A DNA stretch of 64,000 nucleotides, taken from assembly GCA_002347035.1 (NCBI GenBank), contig DEAM01000001.1, forward strand, positions 1 through 64,000, read 5' to 3'. The stretch is from Gemmatimonadales bacterium UBA2982. GTDB taxonomy: Bacteria; Gemmatimonadota; Gemmatimonadetes; Longimicrobiales; Gaopeijiaceae. How positions within the stretch are numbered: position 1 is the first letter of the stretch; each line of letters begins with the position of its first letter. The position numbers were made by a program, and so were the translations under genes. Positions 25,405 to 35,026 of this stretch are shown here, in pieces. The notes under the pieces were generated by a model, which saw only the letters and a program-made list of their open reading frames with translations, was not told where the DNA came from and made no database searches.

Positions 25405-26930
25405 TGCAGCTCGACTTCACTCAGCCTCTCGACTACTGGTGGGCGCTCCTGCCCGAGATCATTCTCTGCGTGTTTGGGATGATAGTCCTGATTGCAGGCG
25501 TGACACGGTCAAGCTTGGAGGAGGAGGATGGAGACCCAAGTTTCTCGCACGGGGCTCATCTAGGTTGGCTTGCCCTTGTCGGTGTTCTCCTTGCGGGCAT
25601 CGCTAATGGGTGGCTCTACGGTGTTCAAGAGGTGGGCGACACTTCGATGATAGCAGTAGACGGTTTTCGTCTGTTCGCCAACTGGATATTTTTAGTCGCT
25701 GCGGCGCTCACGATCCTGATTTCATTCGCCTACGTTCATAGACAGCGCCTGCAAGCAGGTGAGTTCTACAGCCTGATCCTCCTAGCATCAGCAGGAATGA
25801 TGTTCATGGGGGGCGCGCGCGACCTAATCGTTATTTTTTTAGGTCTCGAAGTGATGTCGATTGCGGTTTATGCACTTACTGCGTTCAACCGCCATGATCG
25901 AAAATCAGCTGAAGCAGGGCTCAAGTACTTCTTACTTGGAGCGTTTTCGACAGGCTTCTTTTTGTATGGGATCGCACTTGTCTATGGTGCCTCCGGGAGC
26001 ACAAATATCACGGTTATCGGTTCAAGTGTTTCTGAAGGCTTGGCGTCGCCTGGATTATTGAGCGTTGCGATTGCACTGCTAGTGATTGGATTCGGGTTTA
26101 AGGTCTCAGCGGTTCCATTTCATATGTGGACGCCTGACGTGTATGAAGGTGCACCTGCTCCGGTTACTGCGTTCATGTCCGCATCAGTTAAGGCGGCTGG
26201 GTTTGTGGCGTTGCTGCGAGTGTTCCTAGTCGCGTTTGATGCTTCCTACGCGACTTGGTATCCGATCATGTGGTGGTTAGCTGCGATCACAATGGTGGGC
26301 GCCAATCTGATGGCCTTGGTCCAGTCGAACGTGAAGCGGATGCTAGCCTACTCGAGCATCGCTCACGGGGGTTATCTACTTGTCGCAGTGACTGCTGCGA
26401 ATCAGAGCGCGGCAGCCGGGCTTCTCTTTTATCTTTTGATCTATACACTCATGAACATCGGGGCATTTGCTGTCCTCATAGGAGTGGCGCGGCATTCAGA
26501 AGAACATATGCGGGTTGAGGATTACTCCGGTTTCGGCTGGTCACGACCTGTGCTTGGAGTTGTTCTTACCATCTTCCTGCTTTCACTCGCGGGATTTCCA
26601 GGGACAGGGGGATTCATCGGAAAGATTTATCTCCTCCAAGGTGCAGCTGATGCTGAACTTTGGTACCTGTCAGTTATCCTCGTGTTGACGACTCTCATCT
26701 CCTATTGGTACTACCTACGGGTCGCGTGGTTTATGTGGATGAAGGATTCGGAAGCGCAGGATCAACACGACCTCGTGCAAGCCCCTCTGCCAATGCAATT
26801 GGCATTGCTAGCCACAGTCGCATTCATCCTGTACACCGGGTTCTTTCCAGGAGTGACTATCGACTTAGTAAATGACAGCGTGCATGGCCTGGGGAATATC
26901 AGTGAGCTAGTTCCGGGCTTTATGGAGTAA
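25404..26930 (+). CDS. nuoN: NADH-quinone oxidoreductase subunit N
   Basis: Last subunit of the nuo operon, 508 residues with about 14 helices and the antiporter motifs WTPDVYEGAPAPVTAFM and KRMLAYSSIAHGGYLLV. It begins on the last base of nuoM (TGATG). With it the complex I set A to N is complete. The next gene starts 26 bases later with no terminator hairpin seen. Confidence 0.95.
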   Translation: MQLDFTQPLDYWWALLPEIILCVFGMIVLIAGVTRSSLEEEDGDPSFSHGAHLGWLALVGVLLAGIANGWLYGVQEVGDTSMIAVDGFRLFANWIFLVAAALTILISFAYVHRQRLQAGEFYSLILLASAGMMFMGGARDLIVIFLGLEVMSIAVYALTAFNRHDRKSAEAGLKYFLLGAFSTGFFLYGIALVYGASGSTNITVIGSSVSEGLASPGLLSVAIALLVIGFGFKVSAVPFHMWTPDVYEGAPAPVTAFMSASVKAAGFVALLRVFLVAFDASYATWYPIMWWLAAITMVGANLMALVQSNVKRMLAYSSIAHGGYLLVAVTAANQSAAAGLLFYLLIYTLMNIGAFAVLIGVARHSEEHMRVEDYSGFGWSRPVLGVVLTIFLLSLAGFPGTGGFIGKIYLLQGAADAELWYLSVILVLTTLISYWYYLRVAWFMWMKDSEAQDQHDLVQAPLPMQLALLATVAFILYTGFFPGVTIDLVNDSVHGLGNISELVPGFME

Positions 26931-26956
26931 TCGCCCTCAGCAATTAAGAGTATTTC

Positions 26957-28324
26957 ATGCAGCCTCACATTTTCAGACAGTATGACATTCGCGGGATCGT
27001 CGGAGACGACCTGAACGCGGGCATCACTGAGTCAGTTGGACAAGCATTCGCGTCATACGTTCGAGCGGAAACAGCAGCTGCTAGCCCGACAGTCGCGGTA
27101 GGTGGAGACAATCGAAAATCGTCTCCTGACCTCACGGCAGGCCTGATAGCAGGCATTCGGAAAGCTGGAGTGAACGTGCTCCATGTAGGAACGGTGCCAA
27201 CGCCAGTGCTGTACTGGACGGAGGCTATGCACGATGTGCAAGCAGGGGTAGAGATCACAGGATCCCACAACCCACCAGAATGGAACGGGATCAAAATGAA
27301 CGTGAAGGGTGGAACGCTGTATGGCGATGCGATACAGAACCTGCTTGCGCGAATCATAGAAGGAGACCTCGATTCGGGTGCTGGGTCTTACCGAGAATTA
27401 GAAGTGATAGATGCGTATATAAAAAATGTGAGCCAGCGGTTTGATCTTGCCCGACCAATGCGAGTGGCTGTCGACTGCGGTAACGGAACTGCGTCATTGG
27501 TAGCCGAGCAACTTATGCAGGCCCTCGGTGTCACAGTGACTCCCCTTTTTTGCGAATCAGACCCAACGTTCCCCAATCACCATCCGGACCCTACGGTTGA
27601 CGAGAATTTGCAGGACCTTATCGCTACCGTTGAAGCTTCGGCCCATGACCTTGGCGTTGCTTTTGATGGCGATGGGGACCGCTTAGGGGTAGTAGACGAA
27701 ACAGGCTCAATTATCAGAGGCGACCTGCTCGTACTCCTTTACGGCCTGGACCTTCTTTCCAGAAAAGGGCCAGGCCAGAGCCTAGTCTTCGATATAAAAT
27801 GCAGCCAAGTGGTGGCTGAGGTATTCGCGAAAGCTGGTGGCCATCCGATCATGTGGAAGACTGGCCATTCGCTAATCAAGAAAAAGATGCGAGAGACTGG
27901 GGCATTGCTTGGCGGAGAACTATCGGGTCATATCATGATAGCAGATGACTACTTTGGATTTGATGATGCGTTGTATAGTGCCTGCAGGCTAATATCAATG
28001 GTGAGTGCCTCAGGGATTAGTCTTTCGGAGATGGTCGCTGATTTTCCTACATACGCATCTACGCCGGAGATTCGTATCGACGTTGCCGAGGAGCAGAAGT
28101 GGCAAGTAGTGGAGGAGGCCGTCGCGCACTTCGGAAAGATGCACGAGGTGATCACTGTCGATGGTGCCCGAATCCAATTCGCGGACGGATGGGCCCTTTT
28201 ACGGGCGTCAAATACGCAACCAACGATTGTGGCCCGATTCGAAGCTCGCACAAACGAACGCCTTTCGGAGATCCAGGCGGAAATCGACCTATGGTTGCAG
28301 ACGCGCGGACTCTCAGTCTCCTAG
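26957..28324 (+). CDS. Phosphomannomutase/phosphoglucomutase
   Basis: Alpha-D-phosphohexomutase interconverting hexose 1- and 6-phosphates, supplying sugar nucleotides for LPS and other glycans. In 455 residues the four active-site pieces are visible: phosphoserine loop TGSHNPPEWNG (Ser103), metal loop DGDGDR (237-242), sugar loop GGELSGH and phosphate loop RASNTQPTIV. The FRQYDIRG start is typical of the AlgC/ManB type; PMM against PGM preference is not resolved. Confidence 0.93.
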   Translation: MQPHIFRQYDIRGIVGDDLNAGITESVGQAFASYVRAETAAASPTVAVGGDNRKSSPDLTAGLIAGIRKAGVNVLHVGTVPTPVLYWTEAMHDVQAGVEITGSHNPPEWNGIKMNVKGGTLYGDAIQNLLARIIEGDLDSGAGSYRELEVIDAYIKNVSQRFDLARPMRVAVDCGNGTASLVAEQLMQALGVTVTPLFCESDPTFPNHHPDPTVDENLQDLIATVEASAHDLGVAFDGDGDRLGVVDETGSIIRGDLLVLLYGLDLLSRKGPGQSLVFDIKCSQVVAEVFAKAGGHPIMWKTGHSLIKKKMRETGALLGGELSGHIMIADDYFGFDDALYSACRLISMVSASGISLSEMVADFPTYASTPEIRIDVAEEQKWQVVEEAVAHFGKMHEVITVDGARIQFADGWALLRASNTQPTIVARFEARTNERLSEIQAEIDLWLQTRGLSVS

Positions 28325-28334
28325 GTGACGTGAA

Positions 28335-31112
28335 TTGAGTCAGGGTTTGCGGAACTTTCTCCCCTTCCTCCGTGGTGGTCGGTTAATTCTTGCAATCATG
28401 ATCGGAGTGGGGCTCTTGCTTGCTGTTGGTCGAGCAGTAGCAGGTGCTTATGTGGAAATTCTTTGGCAAGCGCAGGCTGGTTACATAGGGGTCTTTTGGA
28501 AGCGGGTAATCTGGGAGTGGGGGAGTCGATTTGCTGTAGGTGTGATTGTTGCTTTCTTGGTTCTAGTAAATCTTAAGATTGCCTCTGCCACGTTAGGGGG
28601 TATCCAGATCCGTCGGCGCTTTGGGAATATTGAGATTTCGGAACAGATCCCCAAGGAATTTGTCTGGTGGGGAATGCTGATAGCAGCAGTTCTTATGGGA
28701 ACGTGGTTTGGTGCGGCGGTTCCGCCGAGCGTTGGGGTCCAGAGTCTTCTCCTTTTTACTGCGGATTCTTGGGGACTCCTTGACCCAGTCCTGAACCGTG
28801 ACCTTGGATGGTACGTCTTTTGGCTTCCAGTGCTAAGATCGGTGGCCACACTAGGTATAATCTTAGTCTTTCTCGTGTTCACCCTGGTCGCGGCTGGGTA
28901 CGCAGCAACTGGGGCGATTCGCTGGACAGGAAACCGAATCAATATCGAAGAGCGTTCCCGATTGCATTTAGGAGGGCTCCTAGCCTGCTTTTTCCTTTTC
29001 CTTGCTGTCCAGCTAACGCTTCAACGCTACACCCTTCTCCTTGACGGCAACTCTCCAGTCCAAGGGATTTTCGGTTTCAGCGATGCGGAAGCGCGCTTGC
29101 CAGCGTACCAAACTCTAGCTGTGCTTTGCGTGTTCGCGTCTCTGGGTATCGGGTGGGGCGCGTGGAAGAGTCGGTCGGGGCCACTTGTCGCGTCACTTGG
29201 GATAGTTGCGTTCGGAACAATACTGCTCGGGCAATTTTGGCCCAGTTTATTTCAGCGATACTGGGTTGAACCAAATGAGCTCGAGAGTGAGACCCCTTAT
29301 ATAGAGTACAATTTAGAGTTCACTCGGTTGGGCTTTGATCTGGACGGGCTTGAGCGTCAGGCTTTTGCTTTTGAGGCAGAAGAGCCCGTGGATTGGGTAC
29401 GTGCTGGGCAGCAATTTGCTGGACTCCCGGTGTGGAATCAAAATACGCTCCTGGCGACCTATCGAGAACTCGAGGCACTCTTCCCGTATTACGACTTCGG
29501 GGGCGTTACGATTGACCGATATACTTCGCCCGAAGGGCCAGTCCCTGTAGCGCTGTCTGTTCGACAAGTTCAGCCGGGTGGGATACAGGATCCCAATTGG
29601 CAGAATCTGCATCTTAGAAAGCGTTATGTCGCTGGAGTCGGAACGGTTGCAAGCCTGGCATCTGTCCGAACGCCCGAGGGCAGACCGGAGATGTTAATCA
29701 CGGGTATTCCACCGGAGGTGGCGCCTAATACCGAAGATATTCTGGAATTGGAACTAGAGAGTCCTGATATCTTCTTTGGGACTCAGCAGCAACGGTATGC
29801 AGTGGTCAACCCGGAAGCAGAAGAGTACTTCACGCTAGGCATGGAACAAGGAGTGCCGGGTATAGATTTCCCAGTGGGCATCGAACTCGATTCGCCGCTT
29901 CGCACCGCGCTGCTCGCGTGGCGCTTTAGGGATCCAAATCTTCTCTTCGCATCCGAATTGACCTCAAGTAGTCGGTTCATCTATCGCCGTTCAGTCACTG
30001 AGCGCGCACAGGCCCTTGCTCCCTTCCTACATTTTCCAGAGGAAGCATATCCGGTAGTATCGGAGGGGCGTGTTGTTTGGTTGCTGGAAGGGTTTACCAC
30101 TACCTGGTCCTTTCCGTTATCGACTGCAACCGACTTTGGATCTGTCCGGTCTGGTGCCCGGTACGTGAGGAACAGCATCAAGGCCACTATCGATGCGGTG
30201 ACCGGGGACGTGGATTTCTTCCGTGTTCCGATCGATGACCCATTGGCAGATGCTTATGAAAATGCGTTTCCGGATCTCTTCCAACCAATAAGTGAGATGT
30301 CGCTGGATCTTCGGCGACATCTGAGGTACCCTCGGTCCCTGCTTAGCCTTCAGAGTCGTGTGCTTCTCCAGTATCACCAGGAGACTGCGGCTACTTTTCA
30401 TGGGCAACAGGATGTCTGGGATGAGCCTCAGGAATTGGCTGAAAACACGAGCCCAGTGCCATACAGGCCCGAGTATGGGTTGTATACGATTCCAGGGGAA
30501 TCCGATCCGAGTTTTCACCTCACGACACTCTTTGTGCCGGCTGGACGACAAAATCTGACTGGCGTACTCACCGGTCGAACAGACGAATTTGGTGTACCTG
30601 AGGCGATCCTTTTTGATGTTCCGGTAGCAGACCAGGTTCCAGGCCCTCGCCAAGTTGAAGCACTAGTAGAGCAGGACCCAGAGATCTCACAGCAGTTTTC
30701 TCTCTGGCGTACTGGGGGGAGTCAGGTATGGACAGGACACCTCCACCTTGTCCCTGTAGGCGGGCGCGTGGTTTATATGGAGCCAGTGTTCTTGGCGGCT
30801 GAGGCCGACGCAATTCCAGAGTTGCGCCGGTTTGTGGTCAGCGATGGACGACGGGTAGCCATGACTGAGACACTGGAAGCCGCCATAAGCGAACTAGAGA
30901 TGGCAGGAGCCATGGGGCCGCTTGTAGACACTGGAGAAAACCTCGTCATGCCAGTCCTAGCGAATAGTAATACCATACCGGTCCAGGCATGGCCTTCAGA
31001 GGCACTTGAGCTGCTTGAAGAGGCCGAATCAAGTGCACGGGACGGTAATTGGCAGGGTTTCGGCACCGCCCTTGGCGAGCTTCGATCGTTACTGGAGGGG
31101 CTGGGTAACTAA
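28335..31112 (+). CDS. UPF0182 (COG1615) family membrane protein
   Basis: A 925-residue protein with about seven hydrophobic helices in the first 310 residues and a very large extracytoplasmic region after them. The order of segments, including YIEYNLEFTRLGFDL, TIDAVTGDVDFFR and HLRYPRSLL, matches UPF0182. The biochemical role of the family is unknown. TTG 28335 is chosen because AGGTGA lies seven bases upstream and the first membrane helix follows soon after. It is 10 bases from the mutase gene. Confidence 0.9.
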   Translation: MSQGLRNFLPFLRGGRLILAIMIGVGLLLAVGRAVAGAYVEILWQAQAGYIGVFWKRVIWEWGSRFAVGVIVAFLVLVNLKIASATLGGIQIRRRFGNIEISEQIPKEFVWWGMLIAAVLMGTWFGAAVPPSVGVQSLLLFTADSWGLLDPVLNRDLGWYVFWLPVLRSVATLGIILVFLVFTLVAAGYAATGAIRWTGNRINIEERSRLHLGGLLACFFLFLAVQLTLQRYTLLLDGNSPVQGIFGFSDAEARLPAYQTLAVLCVFASLGIGWGAWKSRSGPLVASLGIVAFGTILLGQFWPSLFQRYWVEPNELESETPYIEYNLEFTRLGFDLDGLERQAFAFEAEEPVDWVRAGQQFAGLPVWNQNTLLATYRELEALFPYYDFGGVTIDRYTSPEGPVPVALSVRQVQPGGIQDPNWQNLHLRKRYVAGVGTVASLASVRTPEGRPEMLITGIPPEVAPNTEDILELELESPDIFFGTQQQRYAVVNPEAEEYFTLGMEQGVPGIDFPVGIELDSPLRTALLAWRFRDPNLLFASELTSSSRFIYRRSVTERAQALAPFLHFPEEAYPVVSEGRVVWLLEGFTTTWSFPLSTATDFGSVRSGARYVRNSIKATIDAVTGDVDFFRVPIDDPLADAYENAFPDLFQPISEMSLDLRRHLRYPRSLLSLQSRVLLQYHQETAATFHGQQDVWDEPQELAENTSPVPYRPEYGLYTIPGESDPSFHLTTLFVPAGRQNLTGVLTGRTDEFGVPEAILFDVPVADQVPGPRQVEALVEQDPEISQQFSLWRTGGSQVWTGHLHLVPVGGRVVYMEPVFLAAEADAIPELRRFVVSDGRRVAMTETLEAAISELEMAGAMGPLVDTGENLVMPVLANSNTIPVQAWPSEALELLEEAESSARDGNWQGFGTALGELRSLLEGLGN

Positions 31113-31195
31113 GGGCGCTCATTCCAGTGTCGAGGGCAGCTGTTGATCACTCTTTAGGCCCCTGGTAGCTTTTCTTCTCTTCCCTCCATGCTAGC

Positions 31196-31229
31196 GTGTT
31201 CGGGACGCGTATCACGCTCCGTCGAACAC
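31196..31229 (+). promoter_or_regulatory. Hairpin in the sucC leader
   Basis: GTGTTCG (31196-31202) pairs with CGAACAC (31223-31229), GGA with TCC, and GCGT (31207-31210) with ACGC (31214-31217) around ATC; small bulges interrupt the stem. Fourteen base pairs end 25 bases before the sucC ATG. No T-tract follows. Confidence 0.45.
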
Positions 31230-31254
31230 CCTTCGACCACCCAGCTGAGAGTCT

Positions 31255-32388
31255 ATGGACCTTCACGAATACCAAGCCAAAGAATGTTTCCGCACCGCGG
31301 GTATTCCAGTGCCACCAGGCAAGATTGCCCGCACGCCAGAACAGGCGGAAGCAATTGCTATGGAGTACGGCGGCAACGTAGTCGTTAAGGCCCAAGTGCA
31401 TTCCGGGGGGCGAGGAAAGGCAGGCGGTGTCAAGCTTGCAGTAGACCCCGCTGATGCGAGGAAGCACGCCCAAAATATCCTGGGGTTGGAGATTAAGGGA
31501 CTGACGGTCGAAAAAGTTCTGGTAACACCGACCGAGGAGATTGATACCGAAGCATATCTTGGGGTACTGATCGATAGGAGCTCCCAGGCTCCAATATTTA
31601 TTGTCTCGGCTGCGGGGGGTATCGACATCGAAGAAGTGGCTGAAACACGCCCGGACGAGGTCCGACGCTTCGTTGTTGACCCTCGTCATGGCCTACTCCC
31701 ACATCAGGCGTTCTGGTTAGCTGACTTTCTCTACGATGACCCGGAGTTGATTAAGCAGACTGCGAAGATTATTGGGCAACTTTATGAAGCCTTCACGAAT
31801 ACGGGGGCCTCAATGGCAGAAATCAACCCGTTAATCACCACACCCGAAGGGAAAGTCAAAGCTATCGATGCTAAGATGAGCATCGATGAGAATGAGCTTT
31901 TCCGGCGTCCTGACATCGCAAGTCTGCGTGACACGTCGGCCGAACCTAAAGCAGAAACTCTCGCGAGGGAGGCTGGTCTCTCCTTTGTAAAACTCGACGG
32001 TGAGGTTGGGTGCTGTGTAAATGGGGCAGGGCTAGCGATGGCCACTATGGATCTGGTCAAGTACTACGGGGGTGAGCCTGCAAACTTCCTCGATATCGGT
32101 GGCTCTTCTAACCCTGACAAGGTTGCTTCTGCTCTCCAGATCATCGCCTCTGACCCGAATGTGAAATCTATCCTCTTCAACATCTTTGGTGGAATCACAC
32201 GCTGCGACGATGTGGCTAACGGAATTATCGAAGCGCTCAGCCGAATAGAAATTCGGGCCCCTATCGTTATCCGACTCACCGGAACAAACGAGGAGCTGGC
32301 TCTTGAGATTCTCCAGAATGCAGGCTTCTCTGCTTACGCTTCGATGGATGATGTCGTGGAAGAAGCCGTAAGATTGGCGAGGGCGTAG
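31255..32388 (+). CDS. sucC: Succinyl-CoA ligase (ADP/GDP-forming) beta subunit
   Basis: TCA-cycle enzyme making succinate and nucleoside triphosphate from succinyl-CoA. The 377-residue product opens MDLHEYQAKECF and has the ATP-grasp lysine/glycine-rich stretch VVKAQVHSGGRGKAGGV. The CoA-ligase end contains NFLDIGGSSN and NIFGGITRCDDVANGI. The alpha subunit follows after two bases, so the pair is cotranslated. Confidence 0.95.
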   Translation: MDLHEYQAKECFRTAGIPVPPGKIARTPEQAEAIAMEYGGNVVVKAQVHSGGRGKAGGVKLAVDPADARKHAQNILGLEIKGLTVEKVLVTPTEEIDTEAYLGVLIDRSSQAPIFIVSAAGGIDIEEVAETRPDEVRRFVVDPRHGLLPHQAFWLADFLYDDPELIKQTAKIIGQLYEAFTNTGASMAEINPLITTPEGKVKAIDAKMSIDENELFRRPDIASLRDTSAEPKAETLAREAGLSFVKLDGEVGCCVNGAGLAMATMDLVKYYGGEPANFLDIGGSSNPDKVASALQIIASDPNVKSILFNIFGGITRCDDVANGIIEALSRIEIRAPIVIRLTGTNEELALEILQNAGFSAYASMDDVVEEAVRLARA

Positions 32389-32390
32389 TC

Positions 32391-33275
32391 ATGGCGATCT
32401 TTTCTAGTTCCTCGACAAGACTGGTTGTTCAGGGGATCACAGGTCGGGACGGGTCGTTCCATACACGTGAGACTATGGCTTACGGGACGCCTGTTGTAGC
32501 TGGCGTAACCCCCGGTAAAGGTGGCGAGATATTCATCGGCCCTGGTGATCTTACAACGCCTATCTATAACTCGATGGACCAGGCAGTATCTGAAACCGAC
32601 GCCAACACCTCTTTGATTTTCGTGCCACCAGCGTTCGCGGCGGGTGCTATCATGGAGGCTGCCGAGTCAGGTGTGGATCTCGTAGTAGCAATCACAGAAG
32701 GTGTTCCAGTTCAAGATATGGTACGGGCACACGCGTTTGCTCGGGACCGAGGGGTCCGGGTCCTCGGGCCCAATTGCCCTGGACTGATCTCTCCCGGAAA
32801 AGCGAAAATTGGTATTCTGCCTGGACATATAGTGACAGAGGGCCCAATCGGTCTTGTATCACGCTCTGGTACTTTGACATACGAGTCAGTGCACCAGCTG
32901 ACGGCAATGGGTCTTGGACAGACCACGTGTGTGGGGATTGGTGGCGACCCACTCATCGGCACAAACTTTATCGACTGCCTTTCTGCGTTCGAATCCGATC
33001 AAGAGACAGAGGCCATCGTGATGATCGGTGAGATAGGTGGCACCGATGAACAAGAAGCAGCCGAGTACATTAGCGGTGACATGTCCAAGCCAGTAGTAGG
33101 TTTCATCGCGGGCCAGACTGCGCCTCCAGGTCGTCGTATGGGACACGCTGGCGCGATTATCAGCGGCTCTTCTGGAACCGCTGCAGAGAAGATCAAGGCG
33201 TTCGAAGACAACGGTGTCGGTGTCGCAAACCGGCCAGCAGATATCGTTGGGCTTGTACAAGAGGTCCTGAGTTAA
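32391..33275 (+). CDS. sucD: Succinyl-CoA ligase alpha subunit
   Basis: CoA-binding partner of SucC, 294 residues. The Rossmann start VVQGITGRDGSFHTR, the GPNCPGLISPG loop and the phosphohistidine His252 in MGHAGAIISG are all present. Operon with sucC. Confidence 0.95.
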   Translation: MAIFSSSSTRLVVQGITGRDGSFHTRETMAYGTPVVAGVTPGKGGEIFIGPGDLTTPIYNSMDQAVSETDANTSLIFVPPAFAAGAIMEAAESGVDLVVAITEGVPVQDMVRAHAFARDRGVRVLGPNCPGLISPGKAKIGILPGHIVTEGPIGLVSRSGTLTYESVHQLTAMGLGQTTCVGIGGDPLIGTNFIDCLSAFESDQETEAIVMIGEIGGTDEQEAAEYISGDMSKPVVGFIAGQTAPPGRRMGHAGAIISGSSGTAAEKIKAFEDNGVGVANRPADIVGLVQEVLS

Positions 33276-33300
33276 GAACCAGGCTGGCGGAGTGCTCATC

Positions 33301-33756
33301 ATGGACAATAGCTCAGACGTACTCTTGGTCGATCATGCGGTCGAAACTGTATCGCACCAGATCCGCCCTGAAACAGCATTTTATGATGTAGTAGATCTTA
33401 TGGTAAAGAAGTCTGTCGAGGCCGTGCCGGTCGTTGGTGATTCCGGTGAGGTTCTTGGGATTATCGGATCAGAAGATGTGCTGGATCGGGTCCTTAGAGA
33501 CACTCCCATCGATCTTTCTAAGTCGCCTGGCGAAGAGCTTTCAGCTGGGGACATTATGACTCGAACTGTGCTTTGCGTTTCGCAGGGCCAGCCACTTATT
33601 GAGGTCGCCCTAATGATGGTCCATAAAAAAGTGGAGTGGCTTCCTGTCGTGCAGGATGGTGTATTGATTGGAATTGTCACCCGGGGCAAAGTGCTTCGCA
33701 CTTTATACCTTGGTCCTACTAAGCAGCAGCAGACAGAAGAAGACACGGACTTATGA
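33301..33756 (+). CDS. Tandem CBS-domain protein
   Basis: A 151-residue protein made of two CBS motifs (about 10-65 and 85-140) and little else; such pairs bind adenosyl nucleotides and act as energy sensors. 'VEAVPVVGDSGEVLGIIGSED' and 'VEWLPVVQDGVLIGIVTRG' are the paired core strands. The ATG at 33301 has GGAG eight bases before it; a GTG at 33292 is possible. It lies between sucCD and ndk and overlaps ndk by ATGA, so a link to nucleotide level sensing is plausible inference. Confidence 0.86.
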   Translation: MDNSSDVLLVDHAVETVSHQIRPETAFYDVVDLMVKKSVEAVPVVGDSGEVLGIIGSEDVLDRVLRDTPIDLSKSPGEELSAGDIMTRTVLCVSQGQPLIEVALMMVHKKVEWLPVVQDGVLIGIVTRGKVLRTLYLGPTKQQQTEEDTDL

Positions 33757-34175
33757 ACCAGACACTAGCGATCATTAAGCCGGATGCCATGGAATCGGGT
33801 AAGGCAGGAAAGATATTGGCACATCTCGAAGCGGCAGGATTTACGATACAGGCCCTCCGTCTAGTGTCGCTCAGCGAAGCACAAGCCGCCGAATTCTATT
33901 CGGTTCACAAAGGCAAGCCGTTTTATGACCAACTCGTGGCATTTATGACTTCAGCTCCGGTGATCCCAGTCATTCTTGAGGCGGAAAACGCTGTCCTCAA
34001 GCTCCGAGAGGCCATCGGTGCTACTGACCCGCGAGAGGCCAAGGAGGGCACGGTTCGGAAACTGTACGCTGAGTCTAAGGAAAGGAATGCGATCCATGCA
34101 TCAGATTCTGACGCCAATGCCAATACTGAGATCGCATTTTTCTTTTCAAATTACGAGCGATTGGGGGTCGACTAG
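33753..34175 (+). CDS. ndk: Nucleoside diphosphate kinase
   Basis: Transfers the gamma phosphate between nucleotides through a phosphohistidine. The 140-residue product starts with TLAIIKPDAM and carries the active-site His115 in NAIHASDS. Length and motifs are typical. Translationally coupled to the CBS protein. Confidence 0.95.
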   Translation: MNQTLAIIKPDAMESGKAGKILAHLEAAGFTIQALRLVSLSEAQAAEFYSVHKGKPFYDQLVAFMTSAPVIPVILEAENAVLKLREAIGATDPREAKEGTVRKLYAESKERNAIHASDSDANANTEIAFFFSNYERLGVD

Positions 34176-34241
34176 AGATCTAGTTTAAGCTCTCTTTGCA
34201 GTCCCTAGACAATCGTCCTGCTCGACTTAGCTTTCTCAACT

Positions 34242-34754
34242 ATGCTCAAAGTGGATCTTGGGCGGCTCGGACGTGAAGGTTCAGTCGTACTTGAAACTCA
34301 GGTCTCGGCCGAGGATGATTTTTGGAAGGATAGTGGGATTAAGTGGGCTGGCCCCGTCGACTTCCGACTCCGGACGTTATTTGCCGGGACGGGCGAGGTC
34401 GTGGTCCGCGGGAGCGTTCAGGGACCCTTACAGGAAGAATGCCGGCGATGTACTCGACCGGTGGAGAACACTCTAGAAGAGGAGTTGACTCTGGTTTACG
34501 TGTCTGCTGACACCGAGGCAGAATCGGAGGAAGCAGGTGCTTATCTATTTGAGCCGATAGCTGGAGAGCTCGATCTGAGCAATGCAGTGCGCGAGGAGAT
34601 CATCCTTGCGATCAATCCCTACGTAGTATGCGATCCGAAATGCTCTGGACTCTGCCCTCGCTGCGGGGTGGACTTGAACCAAACAGTATGCGATTGTGGC
34701 GAGGTAGAATCTGACCCTCGTTGGGAAGCGCTTCGGGCACTAAAGGACAGGTGA
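34242..34754 (+). CDS. DUF177 (YceD-like) protein
   Basis: The 170-residue product has the CRRCTRPVE motif (about residues 67-75) and a C-terminal cysteine cluster (CDPKCSGLCPRCG then CDCG), both common in DUF177 proteins. The family is nearly always encoded beside rpmF, as here, three bases upstream, and is linked to 23S rRNA or ribosome maturation. The ATG at 34242 has no strong Shine-Dalgarno. Confidence 0.88.
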   Translation: MLKVDLGRLGREGSVVLETQVSAEDDFWKDSGIKWAGPVDFRLRTLFAGTGEVVVRGSVQGPLQEECRRCTRPVENTLEEELTLVYVSADTEAESEEAGAYLFEPIAGELDLSNAVREEIILAINPYVVCDPKCSGLCPRCGVDLNQTVCDCGEVESDPRWEALRALKDR

Positions 34755-34757
34755 TAG

Positions 34758-34940
34758 ATGGCAGTACCAAAGAGGCGAACGTCCAAACAACGGAAGCGGA
34801 AACGCCGTACGCATTTCAAAGCGCAGGCCGTAACAGTCAATGCGTGTCCCAAGTGTGGTGACGTAAAGATTCCTCACCGAATATGCCCGACTTGTGGCCA
34901 TTATCGAGGCGAGCCTGTTCTCGAGGTTGAAGTAGACTGA
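34758..34940 (+). CDS. rpmF: 50S ribosomal protein L32
   Basis: A 60-residue basic protein with the typical AVPKRRTSKQRKRKRR start and a zinc-binding pair CPKCG and CPTCG. It is followed by plsX and the fab genes, the classical rpmF-plsX-fab order. Confidence 0.96.
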   Translation: MAVPKRRTSKQRKRKRRTHFKAQAVTVNACPKCGDVKIPHRICPTCGHYRGEPVLEVEVD

Positions 34941-35026
34941 CCCCGGCCTCTGGCACCGAATGCAGGTTCACTTACAGGTCTAGCTTCCAGAGCTAAGTTG
35001 CTGATCCTGGAGGGAAGGGAGCCGCT

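Noticed and set aside
30117..30653. Minus-strand ORF of 178 codons inside the UPF0182 gene
   Set aside because: Shadow of a well-conserved gene on the other strand.
31147..31689. Minus-strand ORF of 180 codons over the sucC start
   Set aside because: Antisense to sucC; composition not protein-like.
34242..34754. Cysteine cluster in the DUF177 protein as a novel zinc feature
   Set aside because: The same cluster is common in DUF177 proteins beside rpmF.
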